Source: a virus
IMG/VR virus record: IMGVR_UViG_3300042090_000976
Span: 1-42,076 of that record
Length of the DNA stretch: 42,076 nucleotides
Direction: 5' to 3' (one strand)
The translations under genes and the position numbers were made by a program. Position 1 is the stretch's first letter, and each line of letters opens with the position of its first letter. Positions 7,645 through 15,476 of the stretch are shown piece after piece. Under the pieces are notes generated by a model, which worked only from the letters and a program-made list of their open reading frames with translations, searched no databases and was not told the origin of the DNA.

Positions 7645-8160
7645 ATGAAACAGATAACTATTGGATTTTCCAGAGCCTGCACCTCTTTTCCCATTTTTTC
7701 TTGGGCTATCATGGCTGTACAGCGAACAAATTATTCTCATGTTTATTTGAAATACGTAGATCCCTTTCTCGGAGATACTATGTATTATCAAGCATCCCAC
7801 ACTTTGGTCAATTCGATGTCAGAAGCCACATTCTTGTCCCAAGAAACTGTTGTGAAGGAATTCACCTTCAACGTCCCGGATTCGGCTTTTGCCGCATGGA
7901 TAGCTTTCGCTCATCAAAATTCAGGAAAGCCTTATGGGGTAAAAGAGATTTTGGGATTGGCCGTCGTGGAATTAGCTATGGCTTTTGGAATCAAAGTGAA
8001 TAATCCCTTCAAAGATGCTGGAGCCACTTGGATTTGCAATCAACTGATTACTTCAGGTTTAGAAACCTGTGACAATGTCCAGCCGCCTATGCCACTAAAT
8101 GACATGGACCCAAAGGACACTTTTCAATTGGTGTCCTCATTACCTGCGGATCTTTCTTAA
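7645..8160 (+). CDS. Permuted papain-fold (NlpC/P60-like) enzyme
   Basis: A 171-residue protein. The order His first, Cys later is that of the permuted NlpC/P60 group (YiiX/LRAT type): SHVYL with His32, YYQAS with Gln49, GKPYGVKE near 94-101, and TWICNQLIT with Cys131 in a helix start. Such enzymes cleave or transfer acyl/peptide bonds in cell-wall peptides or lipids. In a phage the likely use is cell-wall degradation for lysis or entry, though activity on another amide substrate cannot be excluded. There is no signal peptide. It begins eight bases after the previous gene (TAAGGAATTCATG). Its stop overlaps the stop of the convergent gene in a shared TTAA. Confidence 0.72.
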   Translation: MKQITIGFSRACTSFPIFSWAIMAVQRTNYSHVYLKYVDPFLGDTMYYQASHTLVNSMSEATFLSQETVVKEFTFNVPDSAFAAWIAFAHQNSGKPYGVKEILGLAVVELAMAFGIKVNNPFKDAGATWICNQLITSGLETCDNVQPPMPLNDMDPKDTFQLVSSLPADLS

Positions 8161-8534
8161 CCCTCTTTAACGATATCTTCGAGCAGAAATAGATCTGCTC
8201 CAGAGAGCACGGTATTTCCCAATTCGGACAATTTTAAGGTCTGGACTAGAATGTCCATGTCGCGAAGTTCTCTATCTCGTTTGACGAATTCGAGTTTTTT
8301 CTCGGGAGAAAGGTCTACGTTGCCTTGATCGTCTTTTTTAACCGCACCTTTGTCATCGCGGTTTGCTAATTCTTCGATGATCGAATTTCTTAGGCTATCA
8401 TATTTAGCCAGTTCGGCGTCAATGGAAATCACAAGTCTCTTCACTTTGAAAGCGACCTCTTTCTGCAAATCTGCTTTGAATATCTTAGTCAGAGCCGCTT
8501 TTACGCCGGGATTGGTAAGTGTGCCTATTTTCAT
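8157..8534 (-). CDS. Small helical protein, DUF1617-like
   Basis: A 125-residue reverse-strand protein. I chose the ATG at 8532-8534 because AGGAG lies eight bases upstream of it; a longer frame to 8564 exists but lacks a ribosome binding site. The protein is helical and charged, with IDAELAKYDSLRNSIIEELA and a short beta insert (KGAVKKDDQGNVDLSP) between helices. This layout resembles the small phage DUF1617 proteins. It is one of only five reverse-strand genes here, and it ends tail-to-tail with the papain-fold enzyme. A sigma-70-type promoter can be proposed upstream. Function is unknown. Confidence 0.65.
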   Translation of the reverse strand: MKIGTLTNPGVKAALTKIFKADLQKEVAFKVKRLVISIDAELAKYDSLRNSIIEELANRDDKGAVKKDDQGNVDLSPEKKLEFVKRDRELRDMDILVQTLKLSELGNTVLSGADLFLLEDIVKEG

Positions 8535-8572
8535 GTGGTTTCTCCTATGAGAAAAGGGTACCAAGTCTCATC

Positions 8573-8601
8573 TTGAAACGCAAGACGATTTTGGTATAAT
8601 T
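8573..8601 (+). promoter_or_regulatory. Extended -10 promoter (TGGTATAATT) with -35-like TTGAAA
   Basis: TGGTATAATT lies at 8592-8601. TTGAAA at 8573-8578 gives a 16-bp spacer, which makes this one of two members of the family with a recognisable -35. It precedes the coiled-coil gene at 8645 by about 44 bases. Confidence 0.55.
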
Positions 8602-8627
8602 ATTACATACCGGCTCCGAAATAACAA
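8599..8627 (-). promoter_or_regulatory. Candidate sigma-70-type promoter for the 8534 reverse gene
   Basis: Reading the reverse strand, TTGTTA (8622-8627) and AATAAT (8599-8604) are 17 bp apart, and the -10 is preceded by TGT. It overlaps the forward extended -10 site at 8592, so the two promoters would compete. The -35 matches four of six and the -10 five of six consensus positions. Confidence 0.4.
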
Positions 8628-8644
8628 AAAGCTAGGAATTGAAG

Positions 8645-9052
8645 ATGTCTGATTCAGACAATTATGTGAAAATACTCGAGAAACTCAGCGAAGTCCGCGA
8701 AGATGTCGGAATCCTGAAAAATGAGTCCCAACACCAAAAAACAGAAATGTGCGAAATGCGCAAAGAAGTCACGAGTATCAAGGAACAAGATATTCATCAA
8801 AACGCCCTTTTAGATGAGCATATTCGCGGAGTTACTACGGCACAGAAAAGATTGGACGTCGAAATTCAAGCCCGCACCGAAGAAAAGGCTTTCAGAGATC
8901 GCCAAATTCAAGAAATGGATGACCGGCTCAAGCGCGCAGAAAAAGTCCCAGATGCGCTACATAACATGAAGAAATTTTTACAATGGTTTTCAGTGGTTAT
9001 CACGGGTCTGGTTGCCCTCGCTGAATACATCAACCATCTCCATCATCCATAA
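8645..9052 (+). CDS. Coiled-coil protein with C-terminal membrane helix
   Basis: A 135-residue protein beginning at ATG 8645, seven bases after AGGA; an upstream in-frame TTG at 8639 is less likely. Residues 5-105 are strongly charged with heptad-like spacing (ILEKLSEV, MRKEVTSI, EMDDRLKRAEK), indicating a coiled coil. Residues 110-130 (FLQWFSVVITGLVALAEYI) form one hydrophobic segment, followed by NHLHHP. A coiled coil with a single C-terminal membrane anchor is the layout of XhlA/BhlA-type holin-associated proteins. With the papain-fold enzyme nearby, a lysis role is plausible but unproven. Confidence 0.68.
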   Translation: MSDSDNYVKILEKLSEVREDVGILKNESQHQKTEMCEMRKEVTSIKEQDIHQNALLDEHIRGVTTAQKRLDVEIQARTEEKAFRDRQIQEMDDRLKRAEKVPDALHNMKKFLQWFSVVITGLVALAEYINHLHHP

Positions 9053-9068
9053 CCTATACAGCCCCGCG

Positions 9069-9078
9069 TGATATAATT
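9069..9078 (+). promoter_or_regulatory. Extended -10 promoter (TGATATAATT)
   Basis: TGATATAATT is followed by TGAGGG. No -35 match is found. It lies in the short gap after the coiled-coil gene, about 32 bases before the ATG at 9110. Confidence 0.6.
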
Positions 9079-9109
9079 TGAGGGTACCTCATAACTTTGG
9101 AGATGCCTG

Positions 9110-9499
9110 ATGATCCTCGGGAAAATGATAAATTCTGCCGCTTCTTTAAATAGTTTCAACTACATAGGCAGTGTAGACTATGTCCTGGGCGATGCAATCA
9201 CTCTGAATTTTCAACTTTTTGATCCCCAGACCAAGATGCGTTTCATCCCTCCGTCGACGGCGATTGTAAAAGTCACGTTCAACAATATGGACACCTCACA
9301 ATTTAGCGAAACCGGAAGTTTCATAAACGCATTGGATCAGTCTTTGATTACGGTGGATTTACCGGGCACAAGCACGATTCAACTTCTAGACGGTAATCTG
9401 ACTTTTACAGTCGACTTACTGGGAGATGGAACAGAGATTGTTCGAGGAATAATTTACAGTGCATTGCATCAAGTGATCACTAACATTTCGATTTTGTAA
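9110..9499 (+). CDS. Probable structural protein with Ig-like beta fold
   Basis: A 129-residue protein. After a short N-terminus the sequence alternates hydrophobic strands (ITLNFQLFD, AIVKVTFNN, LITVDLPG, NLTFTVDLLG, IIYSALHQVI), the pattern of a small beta sandwich such as BppU-type or Ig-like baseplate/neck domains. GGAG lies eight bases before ATG 9110. It is followed after ten bases by a gene for a connector-type protein, so it may be a head-tail or decoration component. The exact role is not recognisable. Confidence 0.68.
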   Translation: MILGKMINSAASLNSFNYIGSVDYVLGDAITLNFQLFDPQTKMRFIPPSTAIVKVTFNNMDTSQFSETGSFINALDQSLITVDLPGTSTIQLLDGNLTFTVDLLGDGTEIVRGIIYSALHQVITNISIL

Positions 9500-9509
9500 G
9501 GACGACTTC

Positions 9510-10562
9510 ATGGCATTTACGATAAATTTTGTAGTCGCCCCGGCGAATGCCACAGTAGGGGCAATCTACACCAACAATTTTCAGACTTTTACCGTGCTTA
9601 CCACGGTTGCTGATAGCGTCGTTCTCTCTTGTATCGCGACCGGGATTCCTTCAGAAGCTGGAACTTTGACTCTTTCATCCGGCACGGGCGATGCCGAAAT
9701 TACCTTCTCCAGCTATACGGCTCAAACCAGTAATGTGTTGGGTTCTAAAGAAGGCATAATTCTCAACAACAAACAGAAGCGCAATGTCGGTCCACTCATA
9801 AATGTTGAGACCTTGAAGCGTGATTATCTTTTCGGAATCGATCTGACCGACGAAGAAGGCAATCCTATGAGTGACGAGACTTACCAACTCGCTCTCGATA
9901 ATGCCACTTCTTGGTTAGAGCACAAACTCGATATACACGTTCTGCCATACTTGGTGACGGAAGACAAAGATTATCGTCTGAATGATTACGCAGACTGGGG
10001 CTACATGTATCTAAATGAGTACCCCGTCATGCAATTCATTCAAATGGAGATGGTTTACTTTCGCGACATTAACGGCATTCCGGAGACTATTCAGATTATT
10101 CCAAATAACTGGATTCGATTACAGAACCACGATGGAATCGTGCGCTTGATTCCGAATGCAAGATTTCCAGCCACTTTGCAAGTCGATCAATCCGGCAACT
10201 TTTTTCCGGAAGTTCTCAGGTCAAATCTCGTACCTCATTTGTGGAGACTCACATATCTAGCGGGCTTCGACGACGGCGCAATTCCAATGATTATAAATCA
10301 AGCCATTGGGCTCTTAGCCGCCATTCAACTGATGGGAGTTGATGGAGTTTCCGTTTATGGTCCTGGCATCGCTTCTACCTCCATTTCATTGGATAGTTTG
10401 AGTGAAAACATTTCCACTACTAACAACTCAGAGAGTTCTGCATACAGTGCCGTGATTGCCGAATATCGTAAACTGCTCTTTGGCGTAGAGAAAGACGACA
10501 GAACAGGACTCATCACTATCCTTGAAACTTATTACAAAGGTCAAGGAGTGGGCGTCATCTAA
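9510..10562 (+). CDS. Connector-type virion protein with added N-terminal beta module
   Basis: A 350-residue protein of two parts. Residues 5-72 are a beta module (NFVVAPANATVGAIYTNNF...GTGDAEITFSSYT) that recurs in the tail protein at 38451. Residues 90-350 (ETLKRDYLFGIDL, DETYQLALDNATSWLEHKLDI, YPVMQFIQMEMVY, LWRLTYLAGFDDG) have the helical start and mixed body I associate with head-tail connector or neck proteins of large myophages. The helical DNATSWLEHKL segment is like gp6-type connectors. The stop overlaps the next ATG (TAATG). The assignment to the neck is inferred. Confidence 0.7.
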   Translation: MAFTINFVVAPANATVGAIYTNNFQTFTVLTTVADSVVLSCIATGIPSEAGTLTLSSGTGDAEITFSSYTAQTSNVLGSKEGIILNNKQKRNVGPLINVETLKRDYLFGIDLTDEEGNPMSDETYQLALDNATSWLEHKLDIHVLPYLVTEDKDYRLNDYADWGYMYLNEYPVMQFIQMEMVYFRDINGIPETIQIIPNNWIRLQNHDGIVRLIPNARFPATLQVDQSGNFFPEVLRSNLVPHLWRLTYLAGFDDGAIPMIINQAIGLLAAIQLMGVDGVSVYGPGIASTSISLDSLSENISTTNNSESSAYSAVIAEYRKLLFGVEKDDRTGLITILETYYKGQGVGVI

Positions 10563-13321
10563 TGAATAAATTCATCGAAACAGCAGAAAGTTTATTTAAA
10601 GCTGGAGACGGCGAAGGCTCAAAAGGCGGGCATGTTATTGGTCACACCAAATCAGGCAAGCCTATCTATGCAAGTTCTAGTCATCCCGAGCACGCAAAAT
10701 TTAGCCCCCAAGAACACACCGAAGCGATGAATCATCATTACGAGATTTGGTCCAAGACTCAAGCCAAGATTGGAAAGATCAAAGAAAAAAGACCAAATTG
10801 GAATCCTCCAAAAGAGATTACTAGCTTTCTCCAGCATCATCATACGCAGATGCAAATGCATCAAAACCGCGCAAGTCGCGGAATGGCGCGTCAAGCGGCT
10901 CCTAAAAACTTCGGAGTCCAGCACGGTACTGCCCCGGCGAAACATCCCTACCATACGCCTCAGAATATCCACAAGGGGTTGAACGATATTGAAGTTCCAT
11001 TCTTAGCGGCGGTCGTAGTCATCAGTCCTGACAAGAAGAAAGTTCTTCTCGGTAAGAGAAGCAAAGATGAAGAATGGGAATCTCCCGCCGGTCACGCGGA
11101 CATCGGAGAGCATCCCGAAGATGTGGTAATCCGAGAATGTTTCGAAGAGTTCAGTGTTCCTTTACGTATTGATCAACTAGAGCAACTACCTATGATGTAC
11201 AAGAAGGATATGACTCCGATACATTGCTACATGGCTATAACTGAACCAGATCAAATCAAAAATGTAAGTTGCGAAGATGATCCTTCAGAAGAGCATACAA
11301 AGTGGAAGTGGTTCGCCTTAGACGAGAAATTGCCAGAACCCATGGAAGATAATCGTTTCAATACTATTATCCATGCCAAGATGAAACTTGCAGGGATTAT
11401 AGTTAAATCTTACATGCAATTAGATGATACTGAAGGTATGTCTCAGATGCACACCACTGAGTTTGCCACGGAGCGCGAACACGATCGCGCTCAACAGGAT
11501 TTCATCGAATCCAAAATGCGCGATTACAAACCAGGAGATGCTCCAGTTGTAATGGGCATTGGAGATGTTACGAATCTGCATCTAGTGAAGATAGACGATG
11601 GTCTTTATTCTGGCTTCGTCAAAAAGGTCGACTCAGACGGTCTCGAAGAAACCGTTGCGAACATTGATAAAATGACGATTCCCTCTATGGTTCAGTTCTT
11701 GCGCGCGAAGCAATTGCTGTGGCCAGTAACTGAAACTCCCGTAGATCATGAAAAACAATTGAAAATCATTTTAGATGTATTGTCGAGCAAGCAGACTGGT
11801 CCAGTGACTATGAAATATGTCAGCATGGATGGAGACAATATCGGTAATCGAGTTGCCCAAGCTGAAGCTGAGAACGATGAACAGCGACTCATGGAAATGA
11901 GCCACAAGATCGAAGCCGGACAATCTGTGTTCCGTACTTGGATCCAAACTGTGGGCGGTGCCGTGATTGAGAGTGGCGGGGATGAGGGCGTAGCCAAAGT
12001 TCCCGAAGCTGCTCTCGATAAAGTCGAAGCGTTTCGAAACCAATATATGTCCGTTTCTGGCGCAACCGTAACAGTTGGGATTGGAAGTACCATATCCGAA
12101 TGCACCCGCGCGCGAGAACTTGGCAAACTTAAAGGTAAGAACCGCGTCGAATTCTTCACTGCCGAATCGGATGCTCAACTCAAAGACATGTTAAAACCAG
12201 TCAATGAGGCTCAAAAAATCATAGAATCTGGAGTTTTGAAACTTTTAAAGGCTTTGGAACATTTCGAAAAAGCCATGGATCTTGAGAAATACGTCGAAGA
12301 TGCAGACCAAGAAGTGGCAAAAAAGACAGAAAAAGAGATCGAACTCGATACCGCCAAAAAATGGGCGGCTCGCGCCATAGCGGCTATAAAATTGGGTAAT
12401 AAGGCGAAAGCCATGCACTATGCGGACGAAGCCTTAGAACATGCTTCTATGGTCAAGGATATGGGCAAAACCGTCGGCGCGATACAGCAAATCCTCTTGG
12501 ACCGAGGCGTTCCCTTCGATGATGATGTGGAAAAGTCTCTGATCCGGATTTTAAGATCAAATGATGAATTTCAGAAGGGTCAAACTCAACCCATTGGTAC
12601 AGTCCGAGTTTGGGCAGATCAGCACTTCCGTAAAGAAGCCTCGGGTCATTGGATGCCCATAGCTGGCGCAAATGGTGCCACAGGTCCAGCAGAAGCTGCG
12701 GGCGGTCCCGGCGGGGCGGCTCCGGACGCGACTGCCGCTCCTTCGAAGGCTCCTAATATCGAAGATGAGCCCAAACCCACTAAAGAAGTAAAGCCCGAAG
12801 CCAAGCATTTAAAGCACCTCTTACCGAAAGAGGGCATGGGCGGGCATGTCACCGCACACTCCCGCGATCTGAAAAACGCTTTAGATCGAGGTCCTTTCTC
12901 CTTGATTTCCAGCGGGCGTAACCACAAAAATGCTGATGACCGAGGGATGACAGATGAACAAGTTTCTCACCGATCTAAAAAATTGGAACAAGATCTTAAA
13001 GATTCAGGGCATAAGTATATGAAAGTTAAAGGAAAGTACAATGGCGGAAGTCATGATTCTTTCCTGACTTTCCACGCGAAGCCCGAACATATGGATGAGT
13101 TGGCGAAAAAGTATAACCAAGAAAGCGTCATCCACAGTGAAGATGGCAAACATCGCCAGCATTTTGTGAACGGCGACAAAGCCGGGAAACATTACAAAGG
13201 TGAAGGACATGTAATGGTTCCGGACGCCGAAGATAACTTCACCGAGGCTAATACTTCGGATGGTAAGAAAATGAAGTTCACCTTGGGCATGGATCAGGGA
13301 AAACTTCACGAAAAAGCATGA
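10562..13321 (+). CDS. Nudix / GGDEF-mCpol-like palm / DUF3293-like fusion protein
   Basis: A 919-residue multidomain protein. Residues 22-36 are the cassette GGHVIGHTKSGKPIY, shared with the next gene, in a His-rich region. Residues 145-285 are a Nudix hydrolase: the box at 177-199 keeps G-x5-E-x7-R-E-x-x-E-E, with Ser replacing the final Gly. Residues 416-535 look like a nucleotide-cyclase palm of the GGDEF/mCpol group: MDGDN at 422-426, SGGDEG at 471-476, VTVGIGST, and LGKLKGKNRVEFF. Both acidic metal sites are present. Residues 550-660 are helical. Residues 677-700 (IGTVRVWADQHFRK, SGHWMPI) form a small module common in phage proteins, and 775-890 resemble DUF3293. It may be an injected or packaged enzyme. 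Activity is inferred. Confidence 0.78.
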   Translation: MNKFIETAESLFKAGDGEGSKGGHVIGHTKSGKPIYASSSHPEHAKFSPQEHTEAMNHHYEIWSKTQAKIGKIKEKRPNWNPPKEITSFLQHHHTQMQMHQNRASRGMARQAAPKNFGVQHGTAPAKHPYHTPQNIHKGLNDIEVPFLAAVVVISPDKKKVLLGKRSKDEEWESPAGHADIGEHPEDVVIRECFEEFSVPLRIDQLEQLPMMYKKDMTPIHCYMAITEPDQIKNVSCEDDPSEEHTKWKWFALDEKLPEPMEDNRFNTIIHAKMKLAGIIVKSYMQLDDTEGMSQMHTTEFATEREHDRAQQDFIESKMRDYKPGDAPVVMGIGDVTNLHLVKIDDGLYSGFVKKVDSDGLEETVANIDKMTIPSMVQFLRAKQLLWPVTETPVDHEKQLKIILDVLSSKQTGPVTMKYVSMDGDNIGNRVAQAEAENDEQRLMEMSHKIEAGQSVFRTWIQTVGGAVIESGGDEGVAKVPEAALDKVEAFRNQYMSVSGATVTVGIGSTISECTRARELGKLKGKNRVEFFTAESDAQLKDMLKPVNEAQKIIESGVLKLLKALEHFEKAMDLEKYVEDADQEVAKKTEKEIELDTAKKWAARAIAAIKLGNKAKAMHYADEALEHASMVKDMGKTVGAIQQILLDRGVPFDDDVEKSLIRILRSNDEFQKGQTQPIGTVRVWADQHFRKEASGHWMPIAGANGATGPAEAAGGPGGAAPDATAAPSKAPNIEDEPKPTKEVKPEAKHLKHLLPKEGMGGHVTAHSRDLKNALDRGPFSLISSGRNHKNADDRGMTDEQVSHRSKKLEQDLKDSGHKYMKVKGKYNGGSHDSFLTFHAKPEHMDELAKKYNQESVIHSEDGKHRQHFVNGDKAGKHYKGEGHVMVPDAEDNFTEANTSDGKKMKFTLGMDQGKLHEKA

Positions 13322-13331
13322 ATTTGAGAAA

Positions 13332-13341
13332 TGATATAATT
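13332..13341 (+). promoter_or_regulatory. Extended -10 promoter (TGATATAATT)
   Basis: TGATATAATT is followed by GAC, in the 48-bp gap between the two long Lys-rich genes. It lies 29 bases before the ATG at 13370, with AATTCGGAGAT giving the ribosome binding site. There is no -35 match. Confidence 0.6.
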
Positions 13342-13369
13342 GACTTATAGAATTCGGAGATATTAACAA

Positions 13370-15466
13370 ATGGCAGACCAAGCAAAAGATTCTAAAGAAA
13401 TCGACAAAGAAATCGGGCAGATAGCTGAGAAGATGGCAAAATCGGTTGTCGATGGAAAACAGGCTCTTTTTGACACTATCATCAATCTTGGACCGGAAGG
13501 TCTCAAGAAAACCTTGCCCACGCTTTCTCCCGCGCAGCAAGAAATTGTGAAATCTGCAATCGCCGAAATGAGCAAAGCTACACACCTTCCTGAAGTCACA
13601 CAAGATGCCGGTGTTCTCACTCCCGAGAAAACTCAGACCAAACATGCCAAAATGAAAGCCGAATCTCAAACTGGTTCTGACAATCAGGATGAGAAGTTGA
13701 TGCAAGACAAAAACAAAGACATCAAACATCAAGGCGGTCCAAGCGATAAACCCGAAGGCTGGGAAGGTCAAGTCATTAAGGCTAAAGAACCCCCGCACAA
13801 AGGTCCTCACGGCGGAGTCATCATTGGTCACACCAAAGACGGCAAACCGATCTATGAACATGCTGGTGCTGAAGAGCACAAAGATTTTACTCCGGGACAA
13901 CATCAAGACGCTTCAGATGCTCACGTTCGCATTTCAGATAAACACTGGGAAGCCAAGCAAAATAGCCCTTATGCATCGGTTGCAGGTTTGCAATCTATGG
14001 GCGGCGACAAGAAGAAATTCGACGAAGCCAAAACTCAACACGCAAAAGACTCGGGCGAACATGAACTTCATCGCGAATCCGCAGCTTTTCACCGCAGAAT
14101 GGCGGACCATAAAGCTGGTATCAAAATCGGCGACATGACTCCGGACGACCACAAAGCACAAGCTGACCGTCACCTAGACCGCGTCAATAAACTCACCGAA
14201 ATGCGTAAATGTGGTTATATGGCGAAAGATATGGGACAAGGCGGCGCAGGCGGCATTGGACTAGCTTGTTCGATGGACAAGTCGCTGGATATCGCTGAAG
14301 ACATTTTGAAGTCTCTTTTTTGCAGTCCCATCAAGATGTATGCTTCGGATAAAGATGTTCCTGAAATGACCAAACAGCAATGTTTGAATGACATCGAGTG
14401 GAAACTCCGCCAAATCAAAGATATGAAAGATATGGCTTGGATGATCCAGGATGAAGTCCCAGAAGCCAAAGAAATGATGGAGAAGAAATTCTCTAAATTG
14501 AAGTCCGAAATTAAAGAACTTTGCGAAAAACATAGTCACTTGAAAAAAGCCTATGAAAATTCGCAGATGATCGCGTCTGAAACTCCCAAATCTGATCTTC
14601 AGAAAAAACAAGGTGTTCCCGAGGGCGTAGATCCCGAGAAGTGGGAACGTGGCGTTAGAGAAGTAAAGGAACAAGGTCATAGTAAGACCTCTGCTATCAA
14701 AATCATTAATTCGACCATCAAAAAAGGTGAAAATATGGAACAGAAGCCCGAAATGACCGAAGAACAAAAACTCGAAAAGAAAAAAATGAAAAAGGCGAAA
14801 AAGATTGCCAAATCGATCCAAAAGATCGTAAAATTGGCTAAAGCCTTAGGTCTTTCGAAGGATGACGTTAAAAAAGCCATCGAAGCTGCCAATGGCGACC
14901 TCAAAGTAGTGAAGAGCGAAATGAAAGATAAAGTCAAAGGCAAGATCAATAAAGAAGAAAATCAGGTTGAGATTAAAACTCAAGATGAGGCGGCTGTCAC
15001 TGCCCCAAAGCCTGATCAATCAAAGGGCGCGCTAGAAGTGAAGCCCGATGAGACCGCCGATGAGGCACTCAAGCAACTTCCCAAGGTTGCAAAATCAATC
15101 AACTGGCAGATGAAGAGTTCAATCGCTGCTGGTTCTTTGGGACGTAACACCCACTGGGATGTAGACGGTTATATCGAGAAATCTGAACAAGAAAAGCAAG
15201 AGATCATCAAAAAAGGCGGCTACTTCGGTGAGAAAGAAGTTGAAGCCCTCAAAAAATCTGAGACTGCTAAAGCCGACCTAAATGATCTCATCGAAAAAGG
15301 CATGGATTACAGCAAAGAAGAGATTGCTCGTATCGAAGGCGTTCGGGACCACAAACCTGATGCTGGTGCCCTCAAAAAATCAAATTATGACGTTGAAATC
15401 GCTCGTTCTATGGGCATGACTCAAGAACAATACGAAGAGATCTTCGGCAAAAACGGCGAAGAATAA
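13370..15466 (+). CDS. Long Lys/Glu-rich protein, possible scaffold or internal head protein
   Basis: A 698-residue highly charged protein with low hydrophobic content. Residues 148-162 (GGVIIGHTKDGKPIY) match the cassette in the upstream fusion protein, followed by the same His-spaced tract (EEHKDF, HQDASDAH). Residues 300-400 and 480-560 are helical, including a Lys-only run (KKKMKKAKKIAKSIQKIVK). Residues about 418-455 (GVPEGVDPEKWERGV, VKEQGHSKTSAIKI) resemble a helical module seen in phage capsid-associated proteins. Residues 620-695 contain repeated KKSETAK, IEKGMDYSKEE, MTQEQYEEIFG helices. No enzyme domain is recognised. Composition and place suggest scaffolding, internal or capsid-associated protein. 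Confidence 0.65.
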   Translation: MADQAKDSKEIDKEIGQIAEKMAKSVVDGKQALFDTIINLGPEGLKKTLPTLSPAQQEIVKSAIAEMSKATHLPEVTQDAGVLTPEKTQTKHAKMKAESQTGSDNQDEKLMQDKNKDIKHQGGPSDKPEGWEGQVIKAKEPPHKGPHGGVIIGHTKDGKPIYEHAGAEEHKDFTPGQHQDASDAHVRISDKHWEAKQNSPYASVAGLQSMGGDKKKFDEAKTQHAKDSGEHELHRESAAFHRRMADHKAGIKIGDMTPDDHKAQADRHLDRVNKLTEMRKCGYMAKDMGQGGAGGIGLACSMDKSLDIAEDILKSLFCSPIKMYASDKDVPEMTKQQCLNDIEWKLRQIKDMKDMAWMIQDEVPEAKEMMEKKFSKLKSEIKELCEKHSHLKKAYENSQMIASETPKSDLQKKQGVPEGVDPEKWERGVREVKEQGHSKTSAIKIINSTIKKGENMEQKPEMTEEQKLEKKKMKKAKKIAKSIQKIVKLAKALGLSKDDVKKAIEAANGDLKVVKSEMKDKVKGKINKEENQVEIKTQDEAAVTAPKPDQSKGALEVKPDETADEALKQLPKVAKSINWQMKSSIAAGSLGRNTHWDVDGYIEKSEQEKQEIIKKGGYFGEKEVEALKKSETAKADLNDLIEKGMDYSKEEIARIEGVRDHKPDAGALKKSNYDVEIARSMGMTQEQYEEIFGKNGEE

Positions 15467-15476
15467 GGATGGCTGA

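Noticed and set aside
12211-12414. Membrane-like reverse-strand ORF in the fusion gene
   Set aside because: The hydrophobic pattern is the mirror of a Lys/Glu-rich helical region on the forward strand; there is no start signal.
13004-13906. 300-codon reverse-strand ORF
   Set aside because: It covers the end of the fusion gene, the 13332 promoter and the start of the Lys-rich gene. Its Phe-rich composition is what the complement of Lys/Glu-rich coding gives.
14261-14821. 186-codon reverse-strand ORF rich in Phe and Leu
   Set aside because: It is entirely within the Lys/Glu-rich gene. Phe/Leu on the reverse strand mirrors Lys/Glu codons on the forward strand. No ribosome binding site is seen.
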